Of a stretch of DNA of 64,000 nucleotides, positions 34,975-44,999 are shown one piece after another. The notes below the pieces were generated by a model. The model was not told the DNA's origin, made no database searches, and worked only from the letters and a program-made list of their open reading frames with translations. Positions within the stretch are counted from its first letter, which is position 1, and every line of letters starts with the position of its first letter. Source of the stretch: Marinobacter adhaerens HP15 (GTDB lineage Bacteria; Pseudomonadota; Gammaproteobacteria; Pseudomonadales; Oleiphilaceae); the NCBI RefSeq assembly GCF_000166295.1, contig NC_017506.1, positions 3,038,001-3,102,000 of the forward strand, in the 5' to 3' direction. A program made the translations under genes and the position numbers.

Positions 34975-35254
34975 AGCCCCCTCACACTGTCCCCCCAGAA
35001 ACACGGCAAGCTACAAAACCAACACACCCGCCTAACATAATTTAATGAACCTTAACCACTCACACACTGTCCAACTCCCGAACCGTGAACTAAGCTCAAA
35101 GTAAGCAAGCCGACCTCGACAAGATCGTGCACAGGCTTGTAAGTATCCATTCCTTCCACCCATAACTAAATAAACCACCCGGACGGGCGGAACTGACTGC
35201 AACGGGGAAATTGCGTGAACTGAAAGCTGAAGATACAGCGAGCGAGGGCGATCT
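34975..35254 (+). promoter_or_regulatory. Leader region of prkA; no gene seen
   Basis: This 280-base stretch, with the hairpin before it, makes a 405-base gap without a gene. It is relatively AT-rich and holds no convincing ORF. It ends with a ribosome site (GAGGG at 35243-35247) for prkA. I looked for a sigma-54 promoter and did not find one; the prkA promoter must lie here. Confidence 0.4.
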
Positions 35255-37177
35255 ATGAGCATACTGCAGCACTTCAAAGACCGGTATGAGAGTACTCAGG
35301 AAGAAGAATACAGTCTTGAGGAATACCTGGAGATCTGCAAAAAGGACCCAACGGCCTACGCCACGGCCGCTGAGAGAATGTTAATTGCCATCGGCGAACC
35401 AGAGTTCGTCGACACCTCGAAAGATCCGAGGCTTTCAAGGATATTTTCCAACAAGGTCATCAAGCGGTACCCCGAGTTTTCCGAGTTCTATGGCATGGAA
35501 GACGCCGTAGAAAACATCGTCTCCTTCTTTCGCCATGCCGCCCAGGGCCTGGAAGAAAAGAAACAGATTCTTTACCTGCTTGGTCCCGTGGGCGGTGGTA
35601 AATCCTCCCTGGCGGAAAAGCTCAAGTCACTGATGCAAAAAGTGCCCTTTTACGCCATCAAGGGCTCGCCAGTGAACGAATCTCCACTTGGCCTGTTCGA
35701 TCCGGCCGAAGACGCCCAGATCCTGGAAGAAGAATACGGCATCCCCGCTCGTTACCTGAAAAACATCATGTCGCCCTGGGCCGTTAAACGGCTGCACGAA
35801 TTCGGCGGCGACATCAGCCAGTTCCGCGTTGTAAAGATGTATCCGTCGGTACTCGACCAGGTTGCTGTTTCCAAGACCGAACCCGGGGACGACAACAACC
35901 AGGACATTTCCGCCCTCGTGGGCAAGGTCAACATCCGCATGCTGGAGGATTTCTCCCAGGATGATCCGGATGCCTATAGCTTCAGCGGTGGCCTGTGTAA
36001 AGCCAACCAGGGCCTGATGGAGTTCGTGGAGATGTTCAAGGCTCCCATCAAGGTCCTGCATCCGTTGCTGACAGCGACCCAGGAAGGTAACTACAACACC
36101 ACCGAAGGCATGGGCTCGGTGCCCTTTGATGGCGTGATCCTGGCCCACTCCAACGAATCAGAGTGGCAGACCTTCCGCAACAACAAACACAACGAGGCGT
36201 TCCTTGACCGGGTCTATATCGTCAAGGTGCCCTACTGTGTTCGGGTGACGGAAGAAATCGAGATCTACAAGAAACTGCTGAGCAACAGCTCCCTGGAAGG
36301 CGCTCCCTGCGCGCCCGACACCCTGGACATGCTGGCCCAGTTCTCGGTGCTGTCGCGCATCAAGGAGCCGGAAAACTCCAGCATCTTCTCCAAGATGCGG
36401 GTTTATGACGGCCAGAACATCAAGGACACCGACCCGAAAGCCAAATCGATCCAGGAGTACCGTGACGCTGCCGGCGTGATGGAAGGTATGGATGGGCTCT
36501 CCACACGTTTCGCCTTCAAGATCCTGTCCAAGGTGTTCAACTTCGACACCACCGAAGTGGCTGCCAACCCGGTGCATCTGCTCTACGTTCTTGAAAAACA
36601 GATCGAACAGGAGCAGTTCCCTGCTGAAACTCACGAGAAGTATCTCCGGTTCATCAAGGAATTCCTGGCACCGCACTATGTGCAGTTTATCGGCAAGGAA
36701 ATCCAGACCGCATACCTCGAGAGCTATAGCGAATACGGCCAGAACCTGTTCGACCGTTATGTCACCTATGCTGATTTCTGGATTCAGGATCAGGAATACC
36801 GGGATCCGGATACCGGCGAGATCCTCGACCGCTCTTCAATCAACGAAGAGCTGGAAAAAATCGAGAAACCGGCGGGCATTTCCAACCCGAAGGATTTCCG
36901 CAACGAAGTGGTCAACTTCGTCCTGCGGGCCCGGGCGAACAACGGTGGCAAGAATCCGTCCTGGCTCAGCTACGAGAAACTGCGCGCCGTGATCGAGAAG
37001 AAAATGTTCTCGAACACCGAGGATCTGTTGCCAGTGATTTCTTTCAACCCGAAAGCGAGTCAGGAAGATCAGAACAAGCACAAGCAGTTCGTCGAGCGTA
37101 TGGTCGACCGAGGCTACACGGAGAAGCAGGTGCGGCTGTTGGCTGAATGGTACCTGCGGGTTCGCAAGTCTCACTAA
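35255..37177 (+). CDS. prkA: PrkA family serine protein kinase
   Basis: A 640-residue protein (YeaG in E. coli). An N-terminal AAA-like domain carries the P-loop LLGPVGGGKSSLAEKL at about residues 108-122. ILAHSNESEWQTFRNNKHNEAFLDR and the C-terminal PrkA kinase region follow. In E. coli it responds to stress and nutrient limitation and is expressed with YeaH and YcgB. The same three-gene order is found here, so a shared stress function is expected. Length is standard. Confidence 0.96.
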   Translation: MSILQHFKDRYESTQEEEYSLEEYLEICKKDPTAYATAAERMLIAIGEPEFVDTSKDPRLSRIFSNKVIKRYPEFSEFYGMEDAVENIVSFFRHAAQGLEEKKQILYLLGPVGGGKSSLAEKLKSLMQKVPFYAIKGSPVNESPLGLFDPAEDAQILEEEYGIPARYLKNIMSPWAVKRLHEFGGDISQFRVVKMYPSVLDQVAVSKTEPGDDNNQDISALVGKVNIRMLEDFSQDDPDAYSFSGGLCKANQGLMEFVEMFKAPIKVLHPLLTATQEGNYNTTEGMGSVPFDGVILAHSNESEWQTFRNNKHNEAFLDRVYIVKVPYCVRVTEEIEIYKKLLSNSSLEGAPCAPDTLDMLAQFSVLSRIKEPENSSIFSKMRVYDGQNIKDTDPKAKSIQEYRDAAGVMEGMDGLSTRFAFKILSKVFNFDTTEVAANPVHLLYVLEKQIEQEQFPAETHEKYLRFIKEFLAPHYVQFIGKEIQTAYLESYSEYGQNLFDRYVTYADFWIQDQEYRDPDTGEILDRSSINEELEKIEKPAGISNPKDFRNEVVNFVLRARANNGGKNPSWLSYEKLRAVIEKKMFSNTEDLLPVISFNPKASQEDQNKHKQFVERMVDRGYTEKQVRLLAEWYLRVRKSH

Positions 37178-37210
37178 GTCAGTGACCATTCACTGAGCTG
37201 GAGTAACGCC

Positions 37211-38506
37211 ATGGGAATGACCCACATAGTCGACCGGCGCCTGAACGGTAAGAACAAGAGCGCAGTGAACCGTGAACGGTTCCTGCGCCGTTACCGACAC
37301 CACATCAAACGTGCGGTGTCGGATGCTGTTCAGAAACGCTCGATCACCGATATAGAGCGGGGCGAGAAAGTCAGTATTCCGTCTCGCGACATTGAAGAAC
37401 CCATCTTTCACCATGGCCAGGGCGGCAAGCGGGAGATGGTGCATCCGGGCAATCAGGAGTTTGTGGCCGGTGACACCATTCCCAAGCCCGATGGTGGTGG
37501 GGGCCAGGGCTCCGGGCAGGGGCAGGCCAGCCCGGACGGCGAAGGCATGGATGAGTTCGCTTTCCAGATAACCCAGGAAGAGTTCCTGGATTTCCTGTTC
37601 GACGATCTCGAACTGCCCAATCTGGCCCGTAAGAAACTCAAGGATACCGAAGCGTTCAAATATGTCCGCTCTGGCTTCAGCACCGATGGGGTGCCGGCCA
37701 AGCTGGATGTAGTACGCTCATTGCGCGGAGCCCACGCGCGCAGGCTGGGCCTGGGAGGGGCGCGCAAGAAGAAGATCCGGGATCTGGAGAAACAACTGGA
37801 AGCCCTGAAATCGGCGCCCGAGGATCTGGACGCGGCATTCAGCCATGAGGATCAGATCCAGGTACTCGAGGAGGAAATCGCACGACTGAAAGCAAACGTT
37901 CGCCGCATTCCCTTCATTGACGAAATCGACCTGCGCTATCGCCAGCATTTGAAAAAACCGCAGCCGGCCACCAGCGCCGTGATGTTTTGCCTGATGGATG
38001 TATCCGGATCCATGACCCAGATGCACAAGGACATCGCCAAGCGGTTTTTCATCCTGCTGTACCTGTTCCTCAAGAAGAACTACAAGAAGATCGAAGTGGT
38101 CTTCATCCGGCACCACACCAGCGCCAAGGAAGTGGACGAGGAAGAGTTCTTCTATTCGCGGGAAACCGGGGGCACGATTGTCTCCAGCGCCCTCAAGCTG
38201 ATGCACAAGATTATTGAGTCCCGTTATTCCCCGGCTGAATGGAACATCTACGCAGCGCAGGCGTCCGACGGTGATAACTGGAACGATGACTCGCCGGTGT
38301 GCGGCAAGATCCTGGCCGACAATATCCTGCCACTGGTGCAGTACTTTGCCTATGTGGAAATCACGCCGCAGGACCATCAGATGCTCTGGTATGAATACGA
38401 GAAGATTCAGGAGCAATTCCCCCAGAGCTTTGCCCTGCAGCAGATCGCCGACCCCGGTGAAATTTACCCGGTATTCCGCCAGCTGTTCGAGAGGAAAGCC
38501 GCATGA
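37211..38506 (+). CDS. yeaH: YeaH/YhbH family protein (DUF444)
   Basis: A 431-residue cytoplasmic protein. The N-terminus is basic ([20 protein letters not shown]). A glycine-rich stretch ([18 protein letters not shown]) lies near residue 100 and a coiled coil at about 185-230. The C-terminal half is a von Willebrand A-like domain with a MIDAS-type [20 protein letters not shown] precedes the ATG. It is the partner of PrkA; its stop overlaps the SpoVR start by 4 bases (ATGA). Confidence 0.95.
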   Translation: MGMTHIVDRRLNGKNKSAVNRERFLRRYRHHIKRAVSDAVQKRSITDIERGEKVSIPSRDIEEPIFHHGQGGKREMVHPGNQEFVAGDTIPKPDGGGGQGSGQGQASPDGEGMDEFAFQITQEEFLDFLFDDLELPNLARKKLKDTEAFKYVRSGFSTDGVPAKLDVVRSLRGAHARRLGLGGARKKKIRDLEKQLEALKSAPEDLDAAFSHEDQIQVLEEEIARLKANVRRIPFIDEIDLRYRQHLKKPQPATSAVMFCLMDVSGSMTQMHKDIAKRFFILLYLFLKKNYKKIEVVFIRHHTSAKEVDEEEFFYSRETGGTIVSSALKLMHKIIESRYSPAEWNIYAAQASDGDNWNDDSPVCGKILADNILPLVQYFAYVEITPQDHQMLWYEYEKIQEQFPQSFALQQIADPGEIYPVFRQLFERKAA

Positions 38507-40062
38507 CTAACCTCATGGACCGACCCAATCCGCCCGAAAGCGACCAGCCCAGGGCCCGGGAGCCGATCTCCACGGGCTCTGAGTGGACCTTCGAACTGAT
38601 CCAGGAATACGATGACGAGATTGCCAAGTGCGCAGCCGAGTTCGGCCTGGACACCTACCCGAACCAGATCGAGGTGATCAGCGCCGAGCAGATGATGGAC
38701 GCCTACAGCTCCGTGGGCATGCCAGTTGGCTACCATCACTGGTCCTTCGGCAAACAGTTTCTCAGCACATCCAAGGGCTATCAGCGCGGCCAGATGGGCC
38801 TGGCCTACGAGATCGTGATCAACTCCAATCCCTGCATCGCCTACCTGATGGAGGAAAACACCCTGCCGATGCAGGCGCTGGTTATTGCCCATGCCTCTTA
38901 TGGCCACAACTCCTTCTTCAAGGGTAACTACCTGTTCCGCACCTGGACCGACGCCAGCGCGATCATCGATTACCTGGTGTTTGCCCGTCATTACGTGGCG
39001 GAGTGTGAGGAGCGCCATGGCGTGGACGCCGTGGAGGAGATTCTGGATTCCTGCCACGCCCTCATGAACTATGGCGTAGATCGCTACAAGCGCCCTGCAC
39101 CGATATCGGCTTCAGAGGAAGTGCGGCGCCAGAAGGAGCGTGAGGAATACCAGCAGAGGCGCATCAACGACCTCTGGCGGACAATACCGAAGCTTGACGA
39201 AGACGATGACCCGGTAAGGCGTCGCAAACGCTATCCAGAAGAGCCCCAGGAAAACATTCTCTATTTCATCGAGAAGAACGCGCCCCTGTTGGAAACCTGG
39301 CAACGGGAAATCATCCGCATCGTGCGGAAGCTTGGGCAGTACTTCTATCCCCAGCGCCAGACCCAGGTCATGAATGAAGGCTGGGCCACCTTCTGGCACT
39401 ACACCCTGCTGCATCGCATGTACGACAAGGGGCTGGTGACCGACGGCTTCATGCTCGAGTTTCTCCAGAGCCACTCGGCGGTGGTGTATCAGCCGCCATT
39501 CAACAGCCCGTGGTATTCGGGCATTAACCCATACACCCTGGGATTCTCCATCTTTACGGATCTGCGCAGGATCTGCGAGAACCCGACAGACGAAGACCGT
39601 GAGTGGTTCCCGGACATCGCCGGCAGCGACTGGCTGGAAACCCTGCATTTTGCGATGAAGAACTTCAAGGATGAGAGTTTCATCCAGCAGTTCCTCTCCC
39701 CCAAGGTAATGCGGGATCTGAAACTTTTCGCAATCCAGAATGATGACCAGGAAGACGTGTACCGGGTAACCGCCATCCACGATGACCCCGGCTACCGGGA
39801 CCTGCGAGAGAAATTGGCGCGCCAGTACAACCTCAGCTATCGGGAGCCCAATATCCAGGTATGGAATGTGGATGTGCGCGGCGACCGCTCACTGACCCTG
39901 CGCCATATTCCCGTGGACCGCGTCCCCCTGGGCAAGGAAACTGATGAAGTCCTGCGGCACGTGCACCGGTTGTGGGGCTTTGATGTGCACCTCGAGAGCG
40001 TGGATGATGGCACCGTGGTAGAGGACCACCACTGCCCGCCCAGGGAAGCTGAGGAGGATTAA
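38503..40062 (+). CDS. spoVR: SpoVR family protein
   Basis: A 519-residue protein (YcgB in E. coli). Family motifs are [50 protein letters not shown] and [21 protein letters not shown], the last holding conserved Glu/His residues. Translationally coupled to yeaH. Its TAA stop and that of the convergent histidine kinase share the same four bases (TTAA). The biochemical role is unknown; it travels with PrkA and YeaH across proteobacteria. Confidence 0.95.
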   Translation: MTNLMDRPNPPESDQPRAREPISTGSEWTFELIQEYDDEIAKCAAEFGLDTYPNQIEVISAEQMMDAYSSVGMPVGYHHWSFGKQFLSTSKGYQRGQMGLAYEIVINSNPCIAYLMEENTLPMQALVIAHASYGHNSFFKGNYLFRTWTDASAIIDYLVFARHYVAECEERHGVDAVEEILDSCHALMNYGVDRYKRPAPISASEEVRRQKEREEYQQRRINDLWRTIPKLDEDDDPVRRRKRYPEEPQENILYFIEKNAPLLETWQREIIRIVRKLGQYFYPQRQTQVMNEGWATFWHYTLLHRMYDKGLVTDGFMLEFLQSHSAVVYQPPFNSPWYSGINPYTLGFSIFTDLRRICENPTDEDREWFPDIAGSDWLETLHFAMKNFKDESFIQQFLSPKVMRDLKLFAIQNDDQEDVYRVTAIHDDPGYRDLREKLARQYNLSYREPNIQVWNVDVRGDRSLTLRHIPVDRVPLGKETDEVLRHVHRLWGFDVHLESVDDGTVVEDHHCPPREAEED

Positions 40063-41396
40063 GCCGGCAATTCAACGCTGACCCTCAGGCCCCCGAGGCC
40101 TGAACGTGTCAGCGTGAGGGTTCCGCCATAGATTCTGACAAGGTCGTTCACGATCGAAAGTCCGAGTCCCGACCCCGAGCGCTCTTCGTCAAGGCGGGCA
40201 CCCCGGCTGAGAGCTTCGGCGCACTGGGTTTCGGACATTCCCGGTCCGTCATCTTCGACAACGATGGAGAGGCTCTCAGGCGATTGCTCAAGAACCAATT
40301 CAACGCGCTTTTCTGCCCAGTTGACAGCATTTTCCAGCAAATTACCGACTATTTCCTGAATATCCTGCTGCTCGTACCTGACAGGCCCGGCCAGTCCAAG
40401 ATTCTTTTCAAACTGAACGCCCCTACGCGAGGCGAGCCCCTCCAGCGCCGCAAAGACTGGAGTCAGGGCCTCGGCCAAATCGGTTTTCCGACCCAAACCG
40501 ACCGGGCCCGCCGCCGACGCCCGGGCCAGATGATGCCTGACAGCGGCATTCAGGCGCTGCAGTTCCGCCCGGAAAGCCTGTTGTTGAGACGCGGGTAACT
40601 GCTCGGATAACGTGCCCAGCACAGACAGCGGCGTTTTCAGCGCGTGAGCGAGATTGCCGGCCGCCGAACGGCCACGTTCAATCAGCGTCTGGTCCCGCTC
40701 GAGGACCAGGTTAATCGCCCGCGCAAGGCGGGCAAGTTCCTCAGGAAGGTCGGTTGCGAGGCTATTCTGTCGACCGGCTTCGACACTCTTCAGGCTTTTT
40801 TCGACGCGTCTCATGGGATCAAGACCCCAGCGTATCTGGAGCCCGATAAGGATCAACAAGAGAACCCCAAGCGTTGCCAGAGACACAGCAAGCAACCTGT
40901 GGAAACGAGCGACCTCGGCTCGAACTTCGGTCAGGTCGGCCGCCACTGATACATGCAACGGGTCCGGCAGGTTCGGAATCTGGATCGTGCGCGCCGCCAC
41001 TCTCAGCGTTTGTCCCCCGGGGCCTGCTGACTGCCGATAGACAACCTGTGAACCTTCTACAACTGGAAGCCGCTGATCCCACAGGGATCGTGAGGTGATC
41101 ACGCGTTCGGCACCATCAGTTGCCTGCCAGTACCAACCTGAAAAAACCCGCTCAAACCGCGGGTCGCCCAATTGGCGCTCCAGGACCAATGCATCGTTGG
41201 GAACGTCATAGGCGACACCGGCAATCACCACATTCAGCAGGGAATCCAACCGGTTGTTAAATGATGTATTCACGGCCTCGCGGAAATTCCAGGCCAGCAG
41301 CCCTCCAGCGACAGGCAAAACCAGCAGAATCAGCACAAGGGCGGACACCATCATCCGAGTGGCAATGCCCCAGCGTTTCAAGCCCGACAGGATCAT
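40059..41396 (-). CDS. Sensor histidine kinase
   Basis: A 445-residue membrane kinase. Membrane segments lie at about residues 12-35 and 168-188 around a 130-residue periplasmic domain containing LERQLGDPRFERVFSGWYWQ, as in PhoQ-like sensors. A linker leads to the H-box GNLAHALKTPLSVL (His251), then the N-box VGNLLENAVNWA and G-boxes VEDDGPGM and GSGLGLSIVNDL. It is the last gene of PepSY-regulator-kinase, each overlapping the next by 4 bases. The PepSY neighbour suggests an envelope or cation signal. Confidence 0.92.
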   Translation of the reverse strand: MILSGLKRWGIATRMMVSALVLILLVLPVAGGLLAWNFREAVNTSFNNRLDSLLNVVIAGVAYDVPNDALVLERQLGDPRFERVFSGWYWQATDGAERVITSRSLWDQRLPVVEGSQVVYRQSAGPGGQTLRVAARTIQIPNLPDPLHVSVAADLTEVRAEVARFHRLLAVSLATLGVLLLILIGLQIRWGLDPMRRVEKSLKSVEAGRQNSLATDLPEELARLARAINLVLERDQTLIERGRSAAGNLAHALKTPLSVLGTLSEQLPASQQQAFRAELQRLNAAVRHHLARASAAGPVGLGRKTDLAEALTPVFAALEGLASRRGVQFEKNLGLAGPVRYEQQDIQEIVGNLLENAVNWAEKRVELVLEQSPESLSIVVEDDGPGMSETQCAEALSRGARLDEERSGSGLGLSIVNDLVRIYGGTLTLTRSGLGGLRVSVELPA

Positions 41397-42064
41397 GTTG
41401 GAGCTTTCCCGCCATTCATCCGGTAACCCTGGCCACGAACGGTCTCGATCGACTCTCCGCCAAGCTTCCGACGCAACCGGCTGACCTGGACATCAATCAC
41501 ATTGGAATCCGGCTCCTGATCACCGTCATACACATGTTCGGACAGTTCGGTACGGCTCACTACCCTCGGGGCGGCGTGGATCAGGCGGGACAGCAGCCTG
41601 AACTCCTGGGCGGTCAGGGCAACCGGCATTCCGGCACGCGTGACTTGCCCTGCGTGGGTATCCAGGGCAATTTCGCCGACCGTAATCATCGGATGGGCAT
41701 GACCATGGGCCCGGCGCATCAGCGCACGAAGCCGGAACAGGACCTCCGCCGTTTCGAACGGCTTGGTGACATAATCATCAGCCCCGGCAGAAAAACCGGC
41801 GGCCTTGTCGGACCATCGCTCCCGGGCTGTCAGTATCAGGACCGGCAGGTCAATTCCTCGCTCCCGCCAACCCGCAAGCCATTGCACACCGCTACCATCA
41901 GGCAATCCGAGGTCCAGAATCACCACGTCGTAGCGTTCGGTGCTCACCAGAAAATCTGCACTGCGACCATCTTCTGCCACTTCCACCAGGAGCCCGGCAT
42001 TGCTCAGCGCAGCGGCAAGGCCCTCGGCAAGAGCCCTATCATCCTCCACCAGCAATACTTTCAT
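41393..42064 (-). CDS. OmpR-family response regulator
   Basis: A 223-residue regulator. The receiver domain has the acidic pair in VEDDRA, phospho-acceptor Asp51 (VVILDLGLPDGSG) and Lys101 (DYVTKPFE). The C-terminal winged helix ends with VSRLRRKLGGESIETVRGQGYRM. It is the cognate partner of the kinase gene that overlaps its 3' end. It may also act on the divergent PepSY-like gene at 42589, judging from the shared upstream region. Confidence 0.94.
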   Translation of the reverse strand: MKVLLVEDDRALAEGLAAALSNAGLLVEVAEDGRSADFLVSTERYDVVILDLGLPDGSGVQWLAGWRERGIDLPVLILTARERWSDKAAGFSAGADDYVTKPFETAEVLFRLRALMRRAHGHAHPMITVGEIALDTHAGQVTRAGMPVALTAQEFRLLSRLIHAAPRVVSRTELSEHVYDGDQEPDSNVIDVQVSRLRRKLGGESIETVRGQGYRMNGGKAPT

Positions 42065-42432
42065 CGGCGCCTCATCCCCTGGATATTACGACCTTCCATT
42101 TCAATTATTTCACCGGTTTGGGCATCCACTTCAAATTCCACGACCTGTCCCTGAGGCCCAAGAAGCTCGATCTCGTATATCCGCCGGCCATCATCGTGAT
42201 CCAGGTCCACATCGATTACGTCACCGATCCAGTCCTTCGAAAGGCTCTCGAGAATCTCGCCAAGAGGTTTGATTCTACCCGCCTGTACCTCCCGGTGCAG
42301 GCTGTGCCAATCCTCATCGTCATCGGCAAGAGCGTTGGGCACGCCAGCTACCGAGGCGATCACCAGCACCAGCAATACCGTGAGCACCGAGAGACGGAGG
42401 TAGTGATTTGCTGCTTTCGTGGCATTTTTCAT
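42061..42432 (-). CDS. PepSY-domain exported protein
   Basis: A 123-residue protein with a hydrophobic signal segment (about residues 14-36, ending NALADDDE) and one PepSY domain (VIDVDLDHDDGRRIYEIELL, then VVEFEVDAQTGEIIEM). PepSY domains often sit by two-component systems and may bind or inhibit peptidases. Its stop overlaps the response-regulator start by 4 bases, so it is the first gene of a three-gene signalling operon. Confidence 0.88.
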   Translation of the reverse strand: MKNATKAANHYLRLSVLTVLLVLVIASVAGVPNALADDDEDWHSLHREVQAGRIKPLGEILESLSKDWIGDVIDVDLDHDDGRRIYEIELLGPQGQVVEFEVDAQTGEIIEMEGRNIQGMRRR

Positions 42433-42588
42433 GGCGTCATTTTGTCAAAGCCCGGATGAACGAATCATGAACGGAGCACTCACGCTGCGGTAAGCACATC
42501 CCGCCTAGGATGCACTCAGGTTGACGGGAAAACCCTTCCTGTCTCCGATCCTGTTTTCAAAACTTTCAACGGCACTAAGGAGATTACT

Positions 42589-43059
42589 ATGAAGACGATC
42601 ATAGCGCTTGCGCTGGCCGGCGGCATGATTTCCGCTCCCGCAGCGATGGCAATGGGCTCTTTTGACGATGCTGAACGTATTCTTAAGGCGGGCAGCGACT
42701 ATGGCATCACCCAGTTCCGAAGTCTCGAATTTGAGTATGAAGGCTACGACGATATAGAACTGGAAGGTTGGGTCGACAACGATTGGTATGTTGAGCTGGA
42801 CATGAACGACGATGGCTCTATAGAACGAGAGCAGCGTCGCAAGCACGGCGGAGAGCCTTCCGGATTGACTGCGGAAGAGGTCCGCAACTACCTGAAGGCA
42901 GCACAGGCAGAAGGAATGGACAGGCTCGAGGAGCTCAAGGTCAGTTCCCGGGGCTATATTGAAGTGGAAGGTAATGACCCTTCCGGCCAGGAACTCGAAA
43001 TTGATTTTCGCGTCGGCGACCTGACGCCGGTCAGGATTGAACGGGATGACCAAAATTGA
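42589..43059 (+). CDS. PepSY-like exported protein
   Basis: A 156-residue protein with a signal peptide of about 21 residues (ending AAMAMGS). The body has two related segments: YEGYDDIELEGWVDNDWYVELDM at about 50-72 and SSRGYIEVEGNDPSGQELEIDF near 120-145. Both read as PepSY-type repeats with acidic surfaces. AAGGAG lies 8 nt upstream of the ATG. Divergent from the PepSY-regulator-kinase operon across a 156-bp gap, so it is a likely target of that system. Confidence 0.82.
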   Translation: MKTIIALALAGGMISAPAAMAMGSFDDAERILKAGSDYGITQFRSLEFEYEGYDDIELEGWVDNDWYVELDMNDDGSIEREQRRKHGGEPSGLTAEEVRNYLKAAQAEGMDRLEELKVSSRGYIEVEGNDPSGQELEIDFRVGDLTPVRIERDDQN

Positions 43060-43076
43060 CTGACGGGCACGCAGCC

Positions 43077-44999
43077 ATGAAACAAACAACGCCGGGGCCG
43101 GTCATAGCCGGCCCGGTCTTGCGACATGCAGCACCGGACTCACTGGTGCTGTGGCTGGTAACCAGTGAGCCGGCAGAGTTTGCCGTTAAGGTGTTCCATG
43201 ACTCAGAGACTCTTCTGAACCGGCCGCTAGCCGATTCAGAGGTGATCCGGCTGCGAATGGGTACCCGAGCTTGGTTGAACCTGCTGACCATCACGCCTGA
43301 GGCTACTCTCCCACAGGACACCCGTCTGGAATACGACCTGGGGCTCACCGCCGACGGCTCAGAGGCTTGCGAGTGGATCCGGACCTGGGCTCCACATATC
43401 TGCCCCGAGGGCCGGGAGAGGCCAGGCTTTACCCTGAAATCCAGACTGGACCGAATACTCCACGGCTCTTGCCGAAGACCCCACCACCCCTCTCCTGACG
43501 GGCTGGTTCGAGTGGATGAAGAACTGCAGAAGGCACAGAAGCTTGAGGATGTTCCGTCTCTGCTCCTGATGACCGGCGACCAGGTTTACGCCGATGATGT
43601 GGCCGGCCCTATGCTGCATGCCATCCAGTGTGTCATTCACCAACTGGGCCTTTACCAGGAGGTACTGGAAGGCGCCTCGCTGTCGCACAGCAAGGAACTG
43701 ACTTCGGTGGCGAATGCCTATTACCACCGGGATGAACTGCTGCCGGAATCCGAATTCAATGAAGACCTGACCGAGCGCTTCTTCGGTGGCGTTCGCAAGC
43801 CGGTGTTTACCACCGCCAATGCCGGCAATCACCTGATTTCCTTTGCCGAGGTGATGGCCATGTATCTGCTGGTCTGGTCCCCGGAGCCCTGGGCTTTTGT
43901 GACCAGTGCCGAGCCGGTCGATGACCCGGACGAGCTGGCGCGCTATCGGAAAGAACAGGCCGCCATCGACGAGTTCCGCAAGAGCCTTCCGCAGGCAGCG
44001 CGGGCCATGGCCAACGTGCCCGTCTATATGATCTTTGACGATCATGACGTGACGGACGACTGGAATCTCTCCGCGCTCTGGGAAACCACCGCTTACGAAC
44101 ACCCCTTTTCCCGGCGCATTATTGGCAATGCCCTGCTGGGCTATCTTTTGTGCCAGGGCTGGGGCAACCAGCCTGGCAATTTCGGCCAACTGATCGAACA
44201 GTGCCAGAGGCTGTTCGAGTCCAGCAACGGGCAACACGAGCTGGACACGGCCATTCAGAATGATCTGATCGACCAGCTGTTCCACTTTCAACACTGGCAC
44301 TACAGCCTGCCAACATCACCCAGACTGGTGGTGCTGGACACCCGCACCCATCGCTGGCGGAGTGAAATCCGGCGCAGTCACCCCTCCGGACTGATGGACT
44401 GGGAATCACTGACCGATTTCCAACACGAAATCATGGGCGAGGATGCCGTCGTGGTGGTTTCGCCGGCGCCGATGTTCGGGGTAAAGCTCATCGAGATGAT
44501 CCAGCGGGTGTTTACCTTCTTTGGCAAGCCGCTGTTGGTGGATGCTGAAAACTGGATGGCGCATCGGGGCGCGGCCAGTGTGCTACTGAATATTTTCGGC
44601 CACCCCCGAACGCCCAGACACTTCGTGATTCTCTCAGGCGATGTTCACTATTCGTTTGCCTACGATGTGAGGGTGCGCCACAAACAGAACGGCCCCCGCG
44701 TCTGGCAGATCACCAGTAGCGGCATCAAGAACGAATTCCCCAACGCCCTGCTGGAATGGCTGGACCGGCTCAATCGCTGGCTGTTCGCACCCTGGTCGCC
44801 CCTTAACTGGTTCACCAAGAGACGACGCATGTGGATTTCCCCCAGGCTACCCGAGGGCCGGGAGGCCGGCGAGCGGCTGTGGAACGGAGCTGGCATTGGC
44901 GATGTTCGACTGGACAACGAGGGCGCACCCACCGCCATCCGGCAACTGAATGCCGGCGGCGGGGGAACGATTTTTCAGCAGCGGGCTAAAGACGACTGA
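43077..44999 (+). CDS. PhoD-like metallophosphatase family protein
   Basis: A 640-residue protein of the alkaline phosphatase D type. An N-terminal beta domain (GPVLRHAAPDSLVLWLV) leads to a metallophosphoesterase-like core, with MTGDQVYADDVAGPM, MIFDDHDVTDDWNLS and LSGDVHYSFAYDV as metal-site motifs. No signal peptide is seen, unlike secreted PhoD. A TTG start at 43056 is possible, but the ATG at 43077 avoids overlap with the preceding gene. It converges with the TrpB2 gene with no spacer. Substrate unknown. Confidence 0.85.
   Translation: MKQTTPGPVIAGPVLRHAAPDSLVLWLVTSEPAEFAVKVFHDSETLLNRPLADSEVIRLRMGTRAWLNLLTITPEATLPQDTRLEYDLGLTADGSEACEWIRTWAPHICPEGRERPGFTLKSRLDRILHGSCRRPHHPSPDGLVRVDEELQKAQKLEDVPSLLLMTGDQVYADDVAGPMLHAIQCVIHQLGLYQEVLEGASLSHSKELTSVANAYYHRDELLPESEFNEDLTERFFGGVRKPVFTTANAGNHLISFAEVMAMYLLVWSPEPWAFVTSAEPVDDPDELARYRKEQAAIDEFRKSLPQAARAMANVPVYMIFDDHDVTDDWNLSALWETTAYEHPFSRRIIGNALLGYLLCQGWGNQPGNFGQLIEQCQRLFESSNGQHELDTAIQNDLIDQLFHFQHWHYSLPTSPRLVVLDTRTHRWRSEIRRSHPSGLMDWESLTDFQHEIMGEDAVVVVSPAPMFGVKLIEMIQRVFTFFGKPLLVDAENWMAHRGAASVLLNIFGHPRTPRHFVILSGDVHYSFAYDVRVRHKQNGPRVWQITSSGIKNEFPNALLEWLDRLNRWLFAPWSPLNWFTKRRRMWISPRLPEGREAGERLWNGAGIGDVRLDNEGAPTAIRQLNAGGGGTIFQQRAKDD

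Noticed and set aside
34975..35254. Sigma-54 promoter for prkA
   Set aside because: No TGGCAC-N5-TTGC-like sequence was found.
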